From JBQCDV01 sp051960855 (GTDB taxonomy: Bacteria; Actinomycetota; Actinomycetes; JAJZTN01): a stretch of 18,339 nucleotides of DNA. This document shows positions 7,635 through 15,258 of this stretch, in pieces (the stretch's first letter is position 1; every line of letters begins with the position of its first letter). Location: positions 1-18,339 of the forward strand of contig JBQCDV010000067.1 in the NCBI GenBank assembly GCA_051960855.1, in the 5' to 3' direction. The notes under the pieces are model-generated. The model was not told where the DNA came from and searched no databases. It was given only the letters and a program-made list of their open reading frames with translations. Made by a program: the position numbers and the translations under genes.

Positions 7635-7659
7635 CGACCAGTCGCGGTGCGTCTGGTCG
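7635..7659 (-). promoter_or_regulatory. 25-base inverted repeat between flhB and flhA
   Basis: Arms of 11 bases, CGACCAGTCGC (7635-7645) and GCGTCTGGTCG (7649-7659), pair with a single T-T mismatch around a 3-base loop. In the flhA mRNA the stem would end about 12 bases before ATG 7622. No T-run follows on either strand, so a classical terminator is unlikely. It could be an mRNA hairpin limiting flhA translation, an attenuator, or an operator for a dimeric regulator. Confidence 0.55.
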
Positions 7660-7699
7660 TCGGCCCGCTCCTGGGCCTGCGTGCCTTCCTGGCTCCCTT

Positions 7700-8818
7700 C
7701 TATCGACGTCGCGCGTCAGAACTTGAGGGGTCGCGCGGCGCGCGCTGTCCGGGCAGCGTGTGCAGGCCGGCCGCCGCGCCGCGGGACTTCAGCGACAGCA
7801 CGAAGGCGAGCACCCGCGCCACCACGGTGTAGAGCTCGGGCGGGATCTCCTGGCCCACCTCGCATGCCTTGTACAGCGCACGAGCCAGCGGGACGTCGGC
7901 GACCAGCGGGACGCGCGCTTCCATCGCGGTCTCGCGGATGCGCCGGGCCATCACACCGGCGCCCTTGGCCACGATCCGCGGTGCCCCCCGCTCCGGCTGG
8001 TAGCGCAGGGCGACCGCGACATGCGTCGGATTGACGAGAACGACGTCCGCCTCCTTGACGTCGGCGATCATCCGGTTGCGGGAGATCGCCAGCTGCCGCG
8101 ACCGGATGGCGCTCTTGACCTGCGGGTCACCCTCGGACTGCTTGTGCTCGTCCTTGACGTCCTGCAGGCTCATCTTCACCTGCTTGCCGATTCGCCGCTT
8201 CGCGACGAGGTAGTCCGCTCCGGCGATAGCGAGGCCGGTGACAGCGGCCCAGCGCATGAGGGCGAGGAGGGCGTCGAAGCAGGTGGCCAGCACGTCCGGC
8301 AGCGGCAGGTGCCCCGACCCCACGAGCAGCGGCACGACCGTCGATACGGCGTGCCACAGCAGCAGTCCCAGCACGGCCGTCTTGGTCGTCTGCTTGACCG
8401 CCTCCCACGCCGAGTGCGGTCCGAACATCCGCTTGAGCCCCGGCAGCGGGTTGAGCCGTTTCGCCTGCGGCTTCGCGAACTTGGTCGCGAAGTGCAGGCC
8501 GCCCTGGGCGGTGTGCAGCGCAAGCCCCAGCAGCAGGAGCGGACAGGACACGAGCAGCAGGTCGACCCCGACCGAGGTGAACGTGGTCCGTGCGACGGAC
8601 ATCACCTGCCCGACGTCGGGGTTGCGGATCACCTGACCGGCGTCGACGAGCAGCTCCCGGGTCTGGTCGCCCACGCGGGAGCCGAGCATCGGCAGCAGCA
8701 GGGTGGCGGCGAGGATCCCCGCCCAGGCGGAGAGGTCGGGCGTGCGTGCGATGCGGCCCTCTTTGCGCGCCTCGCGCAGCCGCTTGGGGGTCGGCTTCTC
8801 GGTTTTCTCGCCGCTCAC
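7700..8818 (-). CDS. flhB: Flagellar export switch protein FlhB
   Basis: FlhB sits in the export gate membrane complex and switches secretion from rod/hook to filament substrates after cleaving itself. The 372-residue protein begins with the typical basic EKTEKPTPKRLREARKEG stretch, has four hydrophobic helices across roughly residues 28-210, and carries the self-cleavage tetrapeptide N263-P-T-H266 in VLVNPTHVAVALRY. Cleavage between N263 and P264 is expected. The C-terminal tail after about residue 350 is Arg/Ser-rich and not conserved. GTG 8818 is chosen for the N-terminal match, with GGTGAGG just upstream; it lies 18 bases after fliR. No gene for the hook-length ruler FliK, which triggers the switch, is in this window. 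Confidence 0.98.
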   Translation of the reverse strand: MSGEKTEKPTPKRLREARKEGRIARTPDLSAWAGILAATLLLPMLGSRVGDQTRELLVDAGQVIRNPDVGQVMSVARTTFTSVGVDLLLVSCPLLLLGLALHTAQGGLHFATKFAKPQAKRLNPLPGLKRMFGPHSAWEAVKQTTKTAVLGLLLWHAVSTVVPLLVGSGHLPLPDVLATCFDALLALMRWAAVTGLAIAGADYLVAKRRIGKQVKMSLQDVKDEHKQSEGDPQVKSAIRSRQLAISRNRMIADVKEADVVLVNPTHVAVALRYQPERGAPRIVAKGAGVMARRIRETAMEARVPLVADVPLARALYKACEVGQEIPPELYTVVARVLAFVLSLKSRGAAAGLHTLPGQRAPRDPSSSDARRR

Positions 8819-8836
8819 GGCCTCACCACCCGCCGG

Positions 8837-9601
8837 CTACCGGGAGGAGACGAGCAGGGTGACGAACTGCCCGGACGTCTCGGTCAGCGACCGCATCACG
8901 CCCGGCAGCAAGGTGAAGGTGCTGGCCACGAGCAGCAGCCCGAAGAGCATCTTCAGGGGGAATCCGGCCGAGAAGGCGTTGAGCTGCGGCGCCACCCGGG
9001 TCAGCAGCGCCAGCCCGACGTCGGCCAGGAAGAACACCGCGACCAGTGGACCGGCGATCTCGGCTGCCGACAGGAACACCTGGCCGATACCCGAGGTGAG
9101 CAGCCGGCCGAGGCCGTCGAGGTTCATCGCGGCGTCGAGCGGCAGAGCGTCGTAGCTCCGGAGGAAGCCGGCCAGGACGACCACGTGCAGGTTCAGAGCG
9201 AACAGCAGCGTGGTGGCGAGCATCTGGTGCAGCCGACCGAAGACCGAGCCCTGGTTGAAGCCGAGCGGGTCGAGAGCGAAGGACATCGCGAAACCGCTGG
9301 TCACGTCGATGAGGTCCCCCGCGATCTGGACCGCTGACAGGACCAGCATCGTGAGGAAGCCCAGCGCGGCACCGATGAGGACCTGCTCGACGACGGCGCC
9401 GATCAGCGGTGCGGTGTCGAGGGAGGGCAGGTGCGTCTCGAGCCTTGGCACGAGCGGCAGCGCGATCGCGACGGACAGCAGGGCCTTCACGACCGAGGGG
9501 ACCGTGCGGCTGCCGAACGCGGGGACGACGACGAGCCACGCGGCCGCGCGCACGCTGCCGAGCAGCAGAGCGACCAGCGAGGAGGCGGCGACGTCCGGCA
9601 C
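8837..9601 (-). CDS. fliR: Flagellar export gate protein FliR
   Basis: Integral membrane component of the FliPQR export pore. At 254 residues it has the usual length and about six hydrophobic segments. Conserved-looking parts are the GSRTVPSVVKALLSVAIALPL region, the QIAGDLIDVTSGFAMSFALDP segment, and the C-terminal NAFSAGFPLKMLFGLLLV part. GTG 9601 follows the fliQ stop by two bases; a CTG two codons earlier is a less likely start. The open frame continues far upstream over fliQ, but that part reads as Arg/Gly/His-rich shadow sequence. It is expected to be translated together with FliQ and FliP. Confidence 0.97.
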   Translation of the reverse strand: MPDVAASSLVALLLGSVRAAAWLVVVPAFGSRTVPSVVKALLSVAIALPLVPRLETHLPSLDTAPLIGAVVEQVLIGAALGFLTMLVLSAVQIAGDLIDVTSGFAMSFALDPLGFNQGSVFGRLHQMLATTLLFALNLHVVVLAGFLRSYDALPLDAAMNLDGLGRLLTSGIGQVFLSAAEIAGPLVAVFFLADVGLALLTRVAPQLNAFSAGFPLKMLFGLLLVASTFTLLPGVMRSLTETSGQFVTLLVSSR

Positions 9602-9603
9602 CG

Positions 9604-9879
9604 TCAGCCCGCCTGCAGCAGGCCCGGCAGCGCGGTGAACAGCTGATGGGTGAAGCTCACCAGCTCGTGCAGCATCCAGTTGCCGGACAGCGCCAGGACG
9701 ATGCCCACAGCCAGGATCTTCGGCACGAAGGTGAGCGTGACCTCCTGGATCTGCGTCACCGACTGGAACAGCGAGATCCCGAAGCCGACGGCCAGAGCCG
9801 TGATGAGGATCGGCGCGCATAGCTTGGCGACGACGATCATCGTGGTGATGGCGAGCTGCAGGACTGAGGTGTCGCTCAC
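9604..9879 (-). CDS. fliQ: Flagellar export gate protein FliQ
   Basis: Small two-helix subunit of the FliPQR export pore. The 91-residue length fits the family. Hydrophobic helices lie at about 12-37 and 50-72, joined by the conserved SLFQSVTQIQEVTLTFVPK segment. GTG 9879 overlaps the fliP stop as GTGA, which fixes the start and suggests coupled translation. Confidence 0.97.
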   Translation of the reverse strand: MSDTSVLQLAITTMIVVAKLCAPILITALAVGFGISLFQSVTQIQEVTLTFVPKILAVGIVLALSGNWMLHELVSFTHQLFTALPGLLQAG

Positions 9880-10814
9880 GCGCCGCCCCCTCGGTAGCTG
9901 GCGACCAGTGAGGTCACGACCATGCCCCAGCCGTCCACGAGGACGAAGAGCAGGAGCTTGAACGGCAGGGAGATGACGACAGGCGGCAGCATCATCATGC
10001 CCATCGACATCAGGCTCGCCGACACCACGATGTCGATGACGAGGAACGGCAGGAAGATGACGAAGCCGATGATGAACGCGGACTTCAGCTCGCTGAGCAC
10101 GAAGGCCGGGATCAGCGTCGTGATCGGCACGGCGGCACGTGTGGCAGGCAGGTCGCGCCCGGCCGCCTTGCTCATCAGCGCCAGCTCCTCCTTGCGCGTG
10201 TGGTCGAGCATGAAGGACTCGAGGGGCTTGATGCCCTGCTCGTAGGACTGGCTGAATGACGTGCCGTGCAGGTAGGGCTGGATGCCTGCGTCGTTCACCT
10301 TGCTCAGCACCGGCGACATGATGAACAGGCTCAGGAACAGCGCGAGGCCGACCAGCACCTGGTTAGGGGGCGTCCCCTGCAGACCGAGGGCGTTCCGCGT
10401 CAGACCGAGCACCACGATGATCTTGGTGAACGAGGTCATCATCAGCAGCAGCGCCGGCGCCACGGACAGCAGCGTGATCGCGAGGATGACGACCACCGAC
10501 GTCGAGGGCTTGTCGGTGACGCCCTTGATGTTCACGGCAACCGTGCCGTCGTCGGGGGTGCTTTGCGTCGGACTGACCGGAGCCTGCGGACTCGTCGGTG
10601 TGGTCGGCTTGGTTACGGCCCCAGGAGACCCAACACCCCTCTCGAACGACGCCGTCGCCGGTGCAGCTCGGACGACGCCGGTGGCGTTTGAGGCGGCTGA
10701 GGCGGCGGGGGCGAGCGCGACCGAGGCCAGGCCGGCGACCAGGGCCGCGCCGAGGAAAGTCCCGACGCGGCCGGCCAAGCGGCGAGGCCGACCGGCAGCC
10801 GAGCGCAGCCTCAT
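9876..10814 (-). CDS. fliP: Flagellar export gate protein FliP with long N-terminal leader
   Basis: Core subunit of the FliPQR export pore. The family region starts near residue 105 and is complete, with VVILAITLLSVAPALLLMMT, SFTKIIVVLGLTRNALG, TPPNQVLVGLALFLSLFIMSP and a C-terminal MMLPPVVISLPFKLLLF part. At 312 residues it is about 60 longer than typical FliP. The extra part is a basic, hydrophobic signal peptide with likely cleavage after APAASA (about residue 40), then a Pro/Thr/Ser-rich linker (about 65-92). ATG 10814 overlaps the fliO stop as ATGA, so the long form is probably genuine. FliP in other bacteria also has a cleaved signal peptide. Confidence 0.98.
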   Translation of the reverse strand: MRLRSAAGRPRRLAGRVGTFLGAALVAGLASVALAPAASAASNATGVVRAAPATASFERGVGSPGAVTKPTTPTSPQAPVSPTQSTPDDGTVAVNIKGVTDKPSTSVVVILAITLLSVAPALLLMMTSFTKIIVVLGLTRNALGLQGTPPNQVLVGLALFLSLFIMSPVLSKVNDAGIQPYLHGTSFSQSYEQGIKPLESFMLDHTRKEELALMSKAAGRDLPATRAAVPITTLIPAFVLSELKSAFIIGFVIFLPFLVIDIVVSASLMSMGMMMLPPVVISLPFKLLLFVLVDGWGMVVTSLVASYRGGGA

Positions 10815-11215
10815 CTCGGCTGGGTCCGGCGAGCCGTCCGGTCCCGCAGGACGTCGACCGCTGTCCGCCAGGTCTCGGGGCTCACCGCCGAGCCCGCGAC
10901 ACGCGAGCGCTCCTGCGTCGGCAGCGCCGGGCGGCGGCGTTCGCGAGCGGGGGTGGCGAGTGCGGCCTGGACGGCTGCGAGGTCGGTCTCGGCCACGAGG
11001 GTGACGCCCTGCTCGGCGACGCCCAACACGAGCGCGCGGTCGGCGACCCGCACGACGGCCACGGCGGAGTTGCGGGACAGCGGTTGGCGAGCGAGCAGCT
11101 CGATCGCGTCACCGCCTCGCGCGACACCGGTCCGCTTGAGCACGCGGGCGGCGAGCCACATCAGCCCGAGCACGACCGCCAGGGAGACGACGACCTGCAG
11201 GACCTGACCGACCAC
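10811..11215 (-). CDS. fliO: Flagellar export protein FliO
   Basis: FliO is a poorly conserved membrane protein that helps FliP oligomerise. This 134-residue protein has one N-terminal hydrophobic helix (about 4-22, VLQVVVSLAVVLGLMWLAAR). The conserved small beta-rich cytoplasmic region follows, with LLARQPLSRNSAVAVVRVAD and RALVLGVAEQGVTLVAETD. The C-terminal 45 residues are Arg-rich and likely disordered. Position between fliN and fliP supports the name. GTG 11215 begins two bases beyond the fliN stop; GTG 11227, which has a purine-rich stretch before it, is an alternative that would overlap fliN by 11 bases. Confidence 0.88.
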   Translation of the reverse strand: MVGQVLQVVVSLAVVLGLMWLAARVLKRTGVARGGDAIELLARQPLSRNSAVAVVRVADRALVLGVAEQGVTLVAETDLAAVQAALATPARERRRPALPTQERSRVAGSAVSPETWRTAVDVLRDRTARRTQPR

Positions 11216-11216
11216 G

Positions 11217-11945
11217 TCAGGCCGCACCGCTCTCGCCCTGGCGCTCGGCGCCCGCGACGATCTCGGTGATGCGGATGCCGAAGTCCTCATCGACCACGAC
11301 GACCTCGCCGCGTGCGATAAGCGTGCCGTTGACGAGAAGGTCAGCCGGGCTTCCTGCCGCGCGGTCCAGCTCGACGACCGCACCGGGGGCGAGGGAGAGC
11401 AGCTCACGGACGGCCATGCGGGTGCGGCCGAGCTCGGCGGTCACCTCCATCTCGACGTCCCGCAGCAGCTCCAGACCACCCACCCGGGGCAAGCCGCGCT
11501 GGGACGGGACCGAGGCTGCGGCGTTCAGGGACAGCGCGATGGTGGCCTGCACGATCCCCTCGGCGAGCAGCGGGACGACAACGACGTTCGGGCGGGTGGC
11601 CAGCTGCCCCAGGGCGGTCGTGGGGTCGAGCTCCACGCCGCCGTCGGCCCGCACCTGACCCAGGGCCGCGGCCGCTGCGTCCAGCGCCGGCTGCACAGCC
11701 GGCGCCAGCGCGAGGGAGCCGAGCGGGCTGGTCCGGAGGGCGGCGACCAGTGCGGGGTCGACGACGCAAACGATCTCGCCGGTCACCGCACCGCTGAGCT
11801 TCGCGACGACGGCCAGCTCCGCCCCGACGGGCAGCAGGTCCGGGGACACTGCCGACTGGGCGGGGCCGGGCACCAGAGGCGCGCTCGCCGGCAGGGAGGC
11901 GGCAGCCGCGGCGACAGCGCCGAGCAGGGTGTCGGTGAGGGTCAT
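11217..11945 (-). CDS. fliN: Flagellar C-ring protein FliN (long form)
   Basis: C-ring subunit that, with FliM, sets the direction of rotation and helps localise the export apparatus. The C-terminal 75 residues (about 163-235) are a clear SpoA/FliN domain: LLRDVEMEVTAELGRTRM, VRELLSLAPGAVVELDR, ADLLVNGTLIARGEVVVVDE and FGIRITEIV. The protein is 242 residues, well over the 80-140 of short FliN proteins. The N-terminal 160 residues resemble in layout the CheC-like part of FliY, but I cannot find clear phosphatase-type residues in it. ATG 11945 overlaps the fliM stop as ATGA. FliY-type architecture is inferred and FliN domain identity is firm. Confidence 0.93.
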   Translation of the reverse strand: MTLTDTLLGAVAAAAASLPASAPLVPGPAQSAVSPDLLPVGAELAVVAKLSGAVTGEIVCVVDPALVAALRTSPLGSLALAPAVQPALDAAAAALGQVRADGGVELDPTTALGQLATRPNVVVVPLLAEGIVQATIALSLNAAASVPSQRGLPRVGGLELLRDVEMEVTAELGRTRMAVRELLSLAPGAVVELDRAAGSPADLLVNGTLIARGEVVVVDEDFGIRITEIVAGAERQGESGAA

Positions 11946-12910
11946 GACGCGGTCTCTTCCTGCGGTTCGACGACGAGGACGGCGAGGCGCTTGCCGTGAG
12001 CTCCGGGGACGGCCTGCGCGAAGGTGACGTCGGCCGCGCGCACGGCCAGCGGTGCGGCGGTCTTGTGCCCGAGCCGGACGACGTCGCCGATGGCGAGGCC
12101 GGCGAGCTGCGACGAGGAGAGGGTGACGGGCTCGAACTGCACCGCGACCTCGACCGGCACCTCGAGCATGCCGACCTGCAGCTGCTCGTGGGCCCGGGCG
12201 CGGATGGCACGGTCGCGGTCGCTGACGACGCCGTGGCCGGTCGCGACCTCCAGCTTGGGAAACAGCGCCGCGAAGGGCAGGCAGATGGTCGCGGCGCTCT
12301 CGAGGGCGCCGATCTTCAGCTCGAACGTCGAGACGATGACGACGTCGCTGGCTGCCGCTGCCTGGGCGAACTGCGGGTTGTACTCCACGCCGGTGATCTC
12401 CGGCTTGATGGGCACGACCGACTCGAAGGCGTAGGCGAGCTCGCCCAGCACGCGCGTGAGCTGGGTGCGGACGAGCCCACTCTCGATCTCGCTGAGCGGG
12501 CGCTCCGGCTGCCGCTCGCCACCGGGACCGCCGAGCAGGTGGTCGACGGTCGCCATGGCGCTGCCGAGGCTGATCTCGAGGACGCCGGTGCCGGGCAGGG
12601 GCTCGATGGCGAGCAGGTTCATCACGGTTGGCGAGGACAGGGAGGCGACGTACTCGTCGTAGGTGAGCTGCTCGATGCTCGCGAGGGACACCGAGCTCAC
12701 GGCCCGCAGTGACGTCGTGAGCAGCGTCGACCAGCGCCGCGCGAAGGTCTCCCAGACGATCTGGAGCACGCGGATGTGGTCGCGCGACAGCTTGGTGGGG
12801 CGCCGGAAGTCGTAGGGCTGCGGGCCGCCCTTGGACTTCTTCAGCCGCCCGGTCCGGGGGGTCGCGTCGGCGGCAGCGGTCGCCGACGTCACGTCCGGAG
12901 CGGTGGTCAC
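11942..12910 (-). CDS. fliM: Flagellar motor switch protein FliM
   Basis: C-ring protein joining FliG to FliN and normally receiving phospho-CheY. The 322-residue protein has the family entry motif YDFRRPTKLSRDHIRVL (residues 33-49), the middle CheC-like domain with ILG-type LLGGPGGE near residue 128, and a C-terminal SpoA domain ending VRAADVTFAQAVPG. The N-terminus (1-32) is Ala/Thr-rich and lacks the LSQxEIDxLL peptide that binds CheY in well-studied FliM proteins. GTG 12910 is the only ATG or GTG in frame after the fliL stop. It has no Shine-Dalgarno, but a sigma-28-like promoter candidate ends seven bases before it. A 110-base gap separates it from fliL. Confidence 0.97.
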   Translation of the reverse strand: MTTAPDVTSATAAADATPRTGRLKKSKGGPQPYDFRRPTKLSRDHIRVLQIVWETFARRWSTLLTTSLRAVSSVSLASIEQLTYDEYVASLSSPTVMNLLAIEPLPGTGVLEISLGSAMATVDHLLGGPGGERQPERPLSEIESGLVRTQLTRVLGELAYAFESVVPIKPEITGVEYNPQFAQAAAASDVVIVSTFELKIGALESAATICLPFAALFPKLEVATGHGVVSDRDRAIRARAHEQLQVGMLEVPVEVAVQFEPVTLSSSQLAGLAIGDVVRLGHKTAAPLAVRAADVTFAQAVPGAHGKRLAVLVVEPQEETAS

Positions 12911-12917
12911 GGCTGCT

Positions 12918-12944
12918 GCATCGGCATCCGCCGGAAAAGATTGA
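12918..12944 (-). promoter_or_regulatory. Candidate sigma-28 (FliA-type) promoter before fliM
   Basis: On the minus strand TCAATCTT (12944-12937), an exact 11-base spacer and GCCGATGC (12925-12918) match the FliA consensus TAAAGTTT-N11-GCCGATAA at 5 of 8 and 6 of 8 positions. Transcription would start at or very near the fliM GTG at 12910, which has no ribosome-binding site, so the mRNA could be leaderless. GCCGAT is not rare in such GC-rich DNA, so this stays a candidate. Confidence 0.4.
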
Positions 12945-12982
12945 GCGGAACGGGTGAATCCCGTGACACGAGGTGACGGAGC

Positions 12983-13004
12983 GGAGGGACGCGGTGGCCC
13001 CTCC
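12983..13004 (-). terminator. GC-rich hairpin just after fliL
   Basis: GGAGGG (12983-12988) and CCCTCC (12999-13004) form a 6-bp all-purine/pyrimidine stem with a 10-base loop. It lies 17 bases after the fliL stop (read on the minus strand) and 38 bases before the sigma-28-like element. No T-run follows. It may reduce read-through from fliL to fliM, or be incidental. Confidence 0.3.
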
Positions 13005-13020
13005 TCGCGTCGTGGCCGGC

Positions 13021-13485
13021 CTACTGCATGACGAACTGGGTGAAGTAGACGTCCATGACCTTGTCCTCGTAGGCCTCCTTGAGCTTGTCCAGCAGCTCAG
13101 CCTTGGCCTTGTCCCGCTCGGCGGTCTTGGCGAGCTTCGTCATGTTCGCGCCGCTGAACTCCGTGATCGCTAGGTCGAGGGCGCGCGACCCGTTCGGCTC
13201 CTCGGCGCCGGCGTCCTTGGTCAACTGCAGAGCGAGCCCGACCTTGAGGAAGTGGCCGCCGGCGAGGTTGATGTCGATCGGGTCGAGCGCCACGACGGCG
13301 CCCGGCTCAGGCGCAGGCTTGGTCGCCGCAGCCGCCTTGCCACCGCTGGGTCCGAGCACCAGGTAGCCGGCCGCTCCGCCGCCGAGCAGCACAACCAGCA
13401 GCATGACGAGCAGGAGCTTCTTCTTGCCCTTCTTGCCCTTCTCCGGCTGCTCGTCGCTGCTGGCCTCAGCGTCCTTCTTGGCCAT
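13021..13485 (-). CDS. fliL: Flagellar basal body-associated protein FliL
   Basis: FliL is a single-pass membrane protein that surrounds and supports the MotAB stator. The 154-residue sequence has a short Lys-rich cytoplasmic start (KGKKGKKK, about 16-23), one helix at about 24-44, a Pro/Ala-rich linker, and the periplasmic-type FliL domain. The latter includes VALDPIDINLAGGHFLKVGLA, RALDLAITEFSG and a C-terminal helix ending in VYFTQFVMQ, all in the expected order. ATG 13485 has AGGAG seven bases upstream and lies 42 bases from motB. Placement right after motAB fits its stator role. Confidence 0.95.
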   Translation of the reverse strand: MAKKDAEASSDEQPEKGKKGKKKLLLVMLLVVLLGGGAAGYLVLGPSGGKAAAATKPAPEPGAVVALDPIDINLAGGHFLKVGLALQLTKDAGAEEPNGSRALDLAITEFSGANMTKLAKTAERDKAKAELLDKLKEAYEDKVMDVYFTQFVMQ

Positions 13486-13527
13486 CGCCGGGCTCCTTCC
13501 TCTGTGCGGTCATCTGCGGGCACCCGG

Positions 13528-14433
13528 TCACGACGTCGGGAGGGTGCTGGTGGGAGCGACACTCGGGATGAGCGCCGCCGCGGACGGAGGCAGGGTGCTG
13601 CCCACGACGATCTCGACACGGCGGTTGAGCCGGTTGGCCCGCGGGTCGCTGGGCGGCAGCAGGGGGTGCTGGTCGGCGAAACCGGCGGCCGTGAGTCGTC
13701 GGGCCGCCACCCGCTCGTGGTCGATGAGGTAGCGCACGACCGTGACGGCGCGGGCCGAGGACAGCTCCCACTCGGTGGGGTAGAAACGCGGCTTCACCTT
13801 CGCCTGGTTGGTGTGCCCCTCCACCTCGATGGAGTTCGGCAGCGTGGCCAGCACCGGGCCGATGGCGTCCAGCAGCTTCACGCCGATCGGCTGCAGGGTG
13901 GCGTAGTCGGCCGGGAAGAGCACCTTGTCGGTGATGACGCTGACGACGAGACCCCGCTGGTCGTAGCGGAAGAGGACGGAGTCGCGCAGCCCTTCCTTCG
14001 CGAGGGCCTGCTCGATCCGCTGCCGCACGTCCTCGAACTTCTTGACCTCGGCGGCCGCCTGCGCCCGCTCCTGGGTGACGTTCTCGACCTGGCTCTTGGG
14101 CGGGACGACGGGCCCGACCTGCTGCCGGGGCGGGAACTCCAGGATCGAGCGCCCGCCGTCGGAGCCGACGACGGTGTCCGTGCCGCTCACGACGCGTGCC
14201 TGGCCGAAGCTGTCGGCCAGACCGTTCTTGAGCTCGTCGAACTTCTTCTGGTCGACCTGCGAGATCGCGAACAGCACGACAAACAGCACCATCAGCAGCG
14301 TGAGCATGTCGGCGTAGGTGACAAGCCACCGCTCGTGGTTCTCGTGCTCCTCGTGCGGGCCGCTGCGCCGCTTGCGACCGCCTCGTGCACCGTGGGCACC
14401 GCGCGCGCCGTGGGCACCGGCGTTCGCGCTCAT
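13528..14433 (-). CDS. motB: Flagellar motor stator protein MotB
   Basis: Stator subunit that anchors the ion channel to peptidoglycan. The 301-residue protein has a basic cytoplasmic N-terminus with a GAHGAR GAHGAR duplication (about 6-17), then the single membrane helix containing the essential channel Asp42 (YADMLTLLMVLFVVLFAISQ). A plug/linker region and a C-terminal OmpA-like peptidoglycan-binding domain (about 150-285) follow, with EVEGHTNQAKV, the SSARAVTVVRYLI helix and NRLNRRVEIVV. A Pro/Ser/Thr-rich tail ends the protein. Ion choice (H+ or Na+) cannot be settled by eye. The start lies 21 bases after motA. Confidence 0.97.
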   Translation of the reverse strand: MSANAGAHGARGAHGARGGRKRRSGPHEEHENHERWLVTYADMLTLLMVLFVVLFAISQVDQKKFDELKNGLADSFGQARVVSGTDTVVGSDGGRSILEFPPRQQVGPVVPPKSQVENVTQERAQAAAEVKKFEDVRQRIEQALAKEGLRDSVLFRYDQRGLVVSVITDKVLFPADYATLQPIGVKLLDAIGPVLATLPNSIEVEGHTNQAKVKPRFYPTEWELSSARAVTVVRYLIDHERVAARRLTAAGFADQHPLLPPSDPRANRLNRRVEIVVGSTLPPSAAALIPSVAPTSTLPTS

Positions 14434-14454
14434 CTCGACGCCCTCGCGCCCACG

Positions 14455-15258
14455 TCAGGCCGCCTTCGCGGTCTTGGCACCCTTGGCCTTGCTGTCGTCC
14501 GCCTTGCCGGCGGCGTCGGCGGGCAGGAATGAGCGCAGCTTCTGGTTGATGACGCGCGGGTTGCTGCCGGCCTGGATCGCGAGGATCCCCTCGATGACCA
14601 GCTCCATCCGCTGGCACTCCGAGGCGCTGAGGCGCTTGAGCTTGTTGCCGACGGGCAGCCAGACGACGTTGGCCATCATGACGCCCCACAGCGTCGCGAC
14701 GAAGGCCGAGGCGATCTTCGCGCCCAGCTCGGCGGGCTTGCTCAAGTCGCTGAGCACGTGGATGAGGCCGATGACGGTGCCGATGATGCCGATCGTCGGC
14801 GAGTAGCCGCCCATGTCGGCGAAGAACTTCGCCGCCTGGCTGTCGACGACCTGCTTGGCCGCGAGCTGCCCCTCGAGGATCTCGCGCAGCTCCTCCGGGT
14901 CCGTGCCGTCGATGGCAAGCTCGAGACCGCGCTTGAGGAAGTCGTCGTCGACGTCCTTGGCGGCGTCCTCGAGCGCGAGCAGCCCCTCCCGCCGGGCGCG
15001 CTCGGCGAGCTTCACGATCGTCTCGATGACGGTGTCGGGCGGGGCCGTCTTGCCGGTCATGGCCCGCATGAGGTTGCCGAAGATTGCCAGCCCGTCCTTG
15101 AGGTACGTGCCGGCCAAGGCAGCGCCGAAGGTGCCGAACAGCACCAGCAGCATCGGCGGGATCAGGATGATCGCCATCGGCGATGACCCCTCGAGGATCA
15201 TCGAGAGGAAGATGCCGCCGAAGGCGAGGCCGAGTCCCGCGAGTGTGCCGACGTCCAT
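14455..15258 (-). CDS. motA: Flagellar motor stator protein MotA
   Basis: Stator subunit that forms the ion channel with MotB and pushes on FliG. The 267-residue protein shows four hydrophobic segments: two near the N-terminus and two at about 150-210 (SPTIGIIGTVIGLIHVL, SAFVATLWGVMMANVVWLP). A large charged cytoplasmic loop lies between the pairs (including LAERARREGLLALED). The two channel-side prolines in SPTIG and WLPVG are kept. The C-terminus is a Lys/Ala-rich tail (about 248-267) longer than the core needs. ATG 15258 overlaps the flbD stop as TGATG. Confidence 0.97.
   Translation of the reverse strand: MDVGTLAGLGLAFGGIFLSMILEGSSPMAIILIPPMLLVLFGTFGAALAGTYLKDGLAIFGNLMRAMTGKTAPPDTVIETIVKLAERARREGLLALEDAAKDVDDDFLKRGLELAIDGTDPEELREILEGQLAAKQVVDSQAAKFFADMGGYSPTIGIIGTVIGLIHVLSDLSKPAELGAKIASAFVATLWGVMMANVVWLPVGNKLKRLSASECQRMELVIEGILAIQAGSNPRVINQKLRSFLPADAAGKADDSKAKGAKTAKAA

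Noticed and set aside
7660..7700. Sigma-28-like GCCGACGA before flhA
   Set aside because: The -10-like part matches 6 of 8 positions but nothing resembling TAAA lies at the right spacing.
9602..9820. Upstream extension of fliR through fliQ
   Set aside because: The translated extension looks like shadow sequence, and FliR family similarity and length fit a start at 9601.
14380..14420. Duplicated GAHGAR motif at the MotB N-terminus as a functional repeat
   Set aside because: Only two copies, in a basic, probably disordered cytoplasmic tail; noted in the gene entry and not treated as a separate feature.
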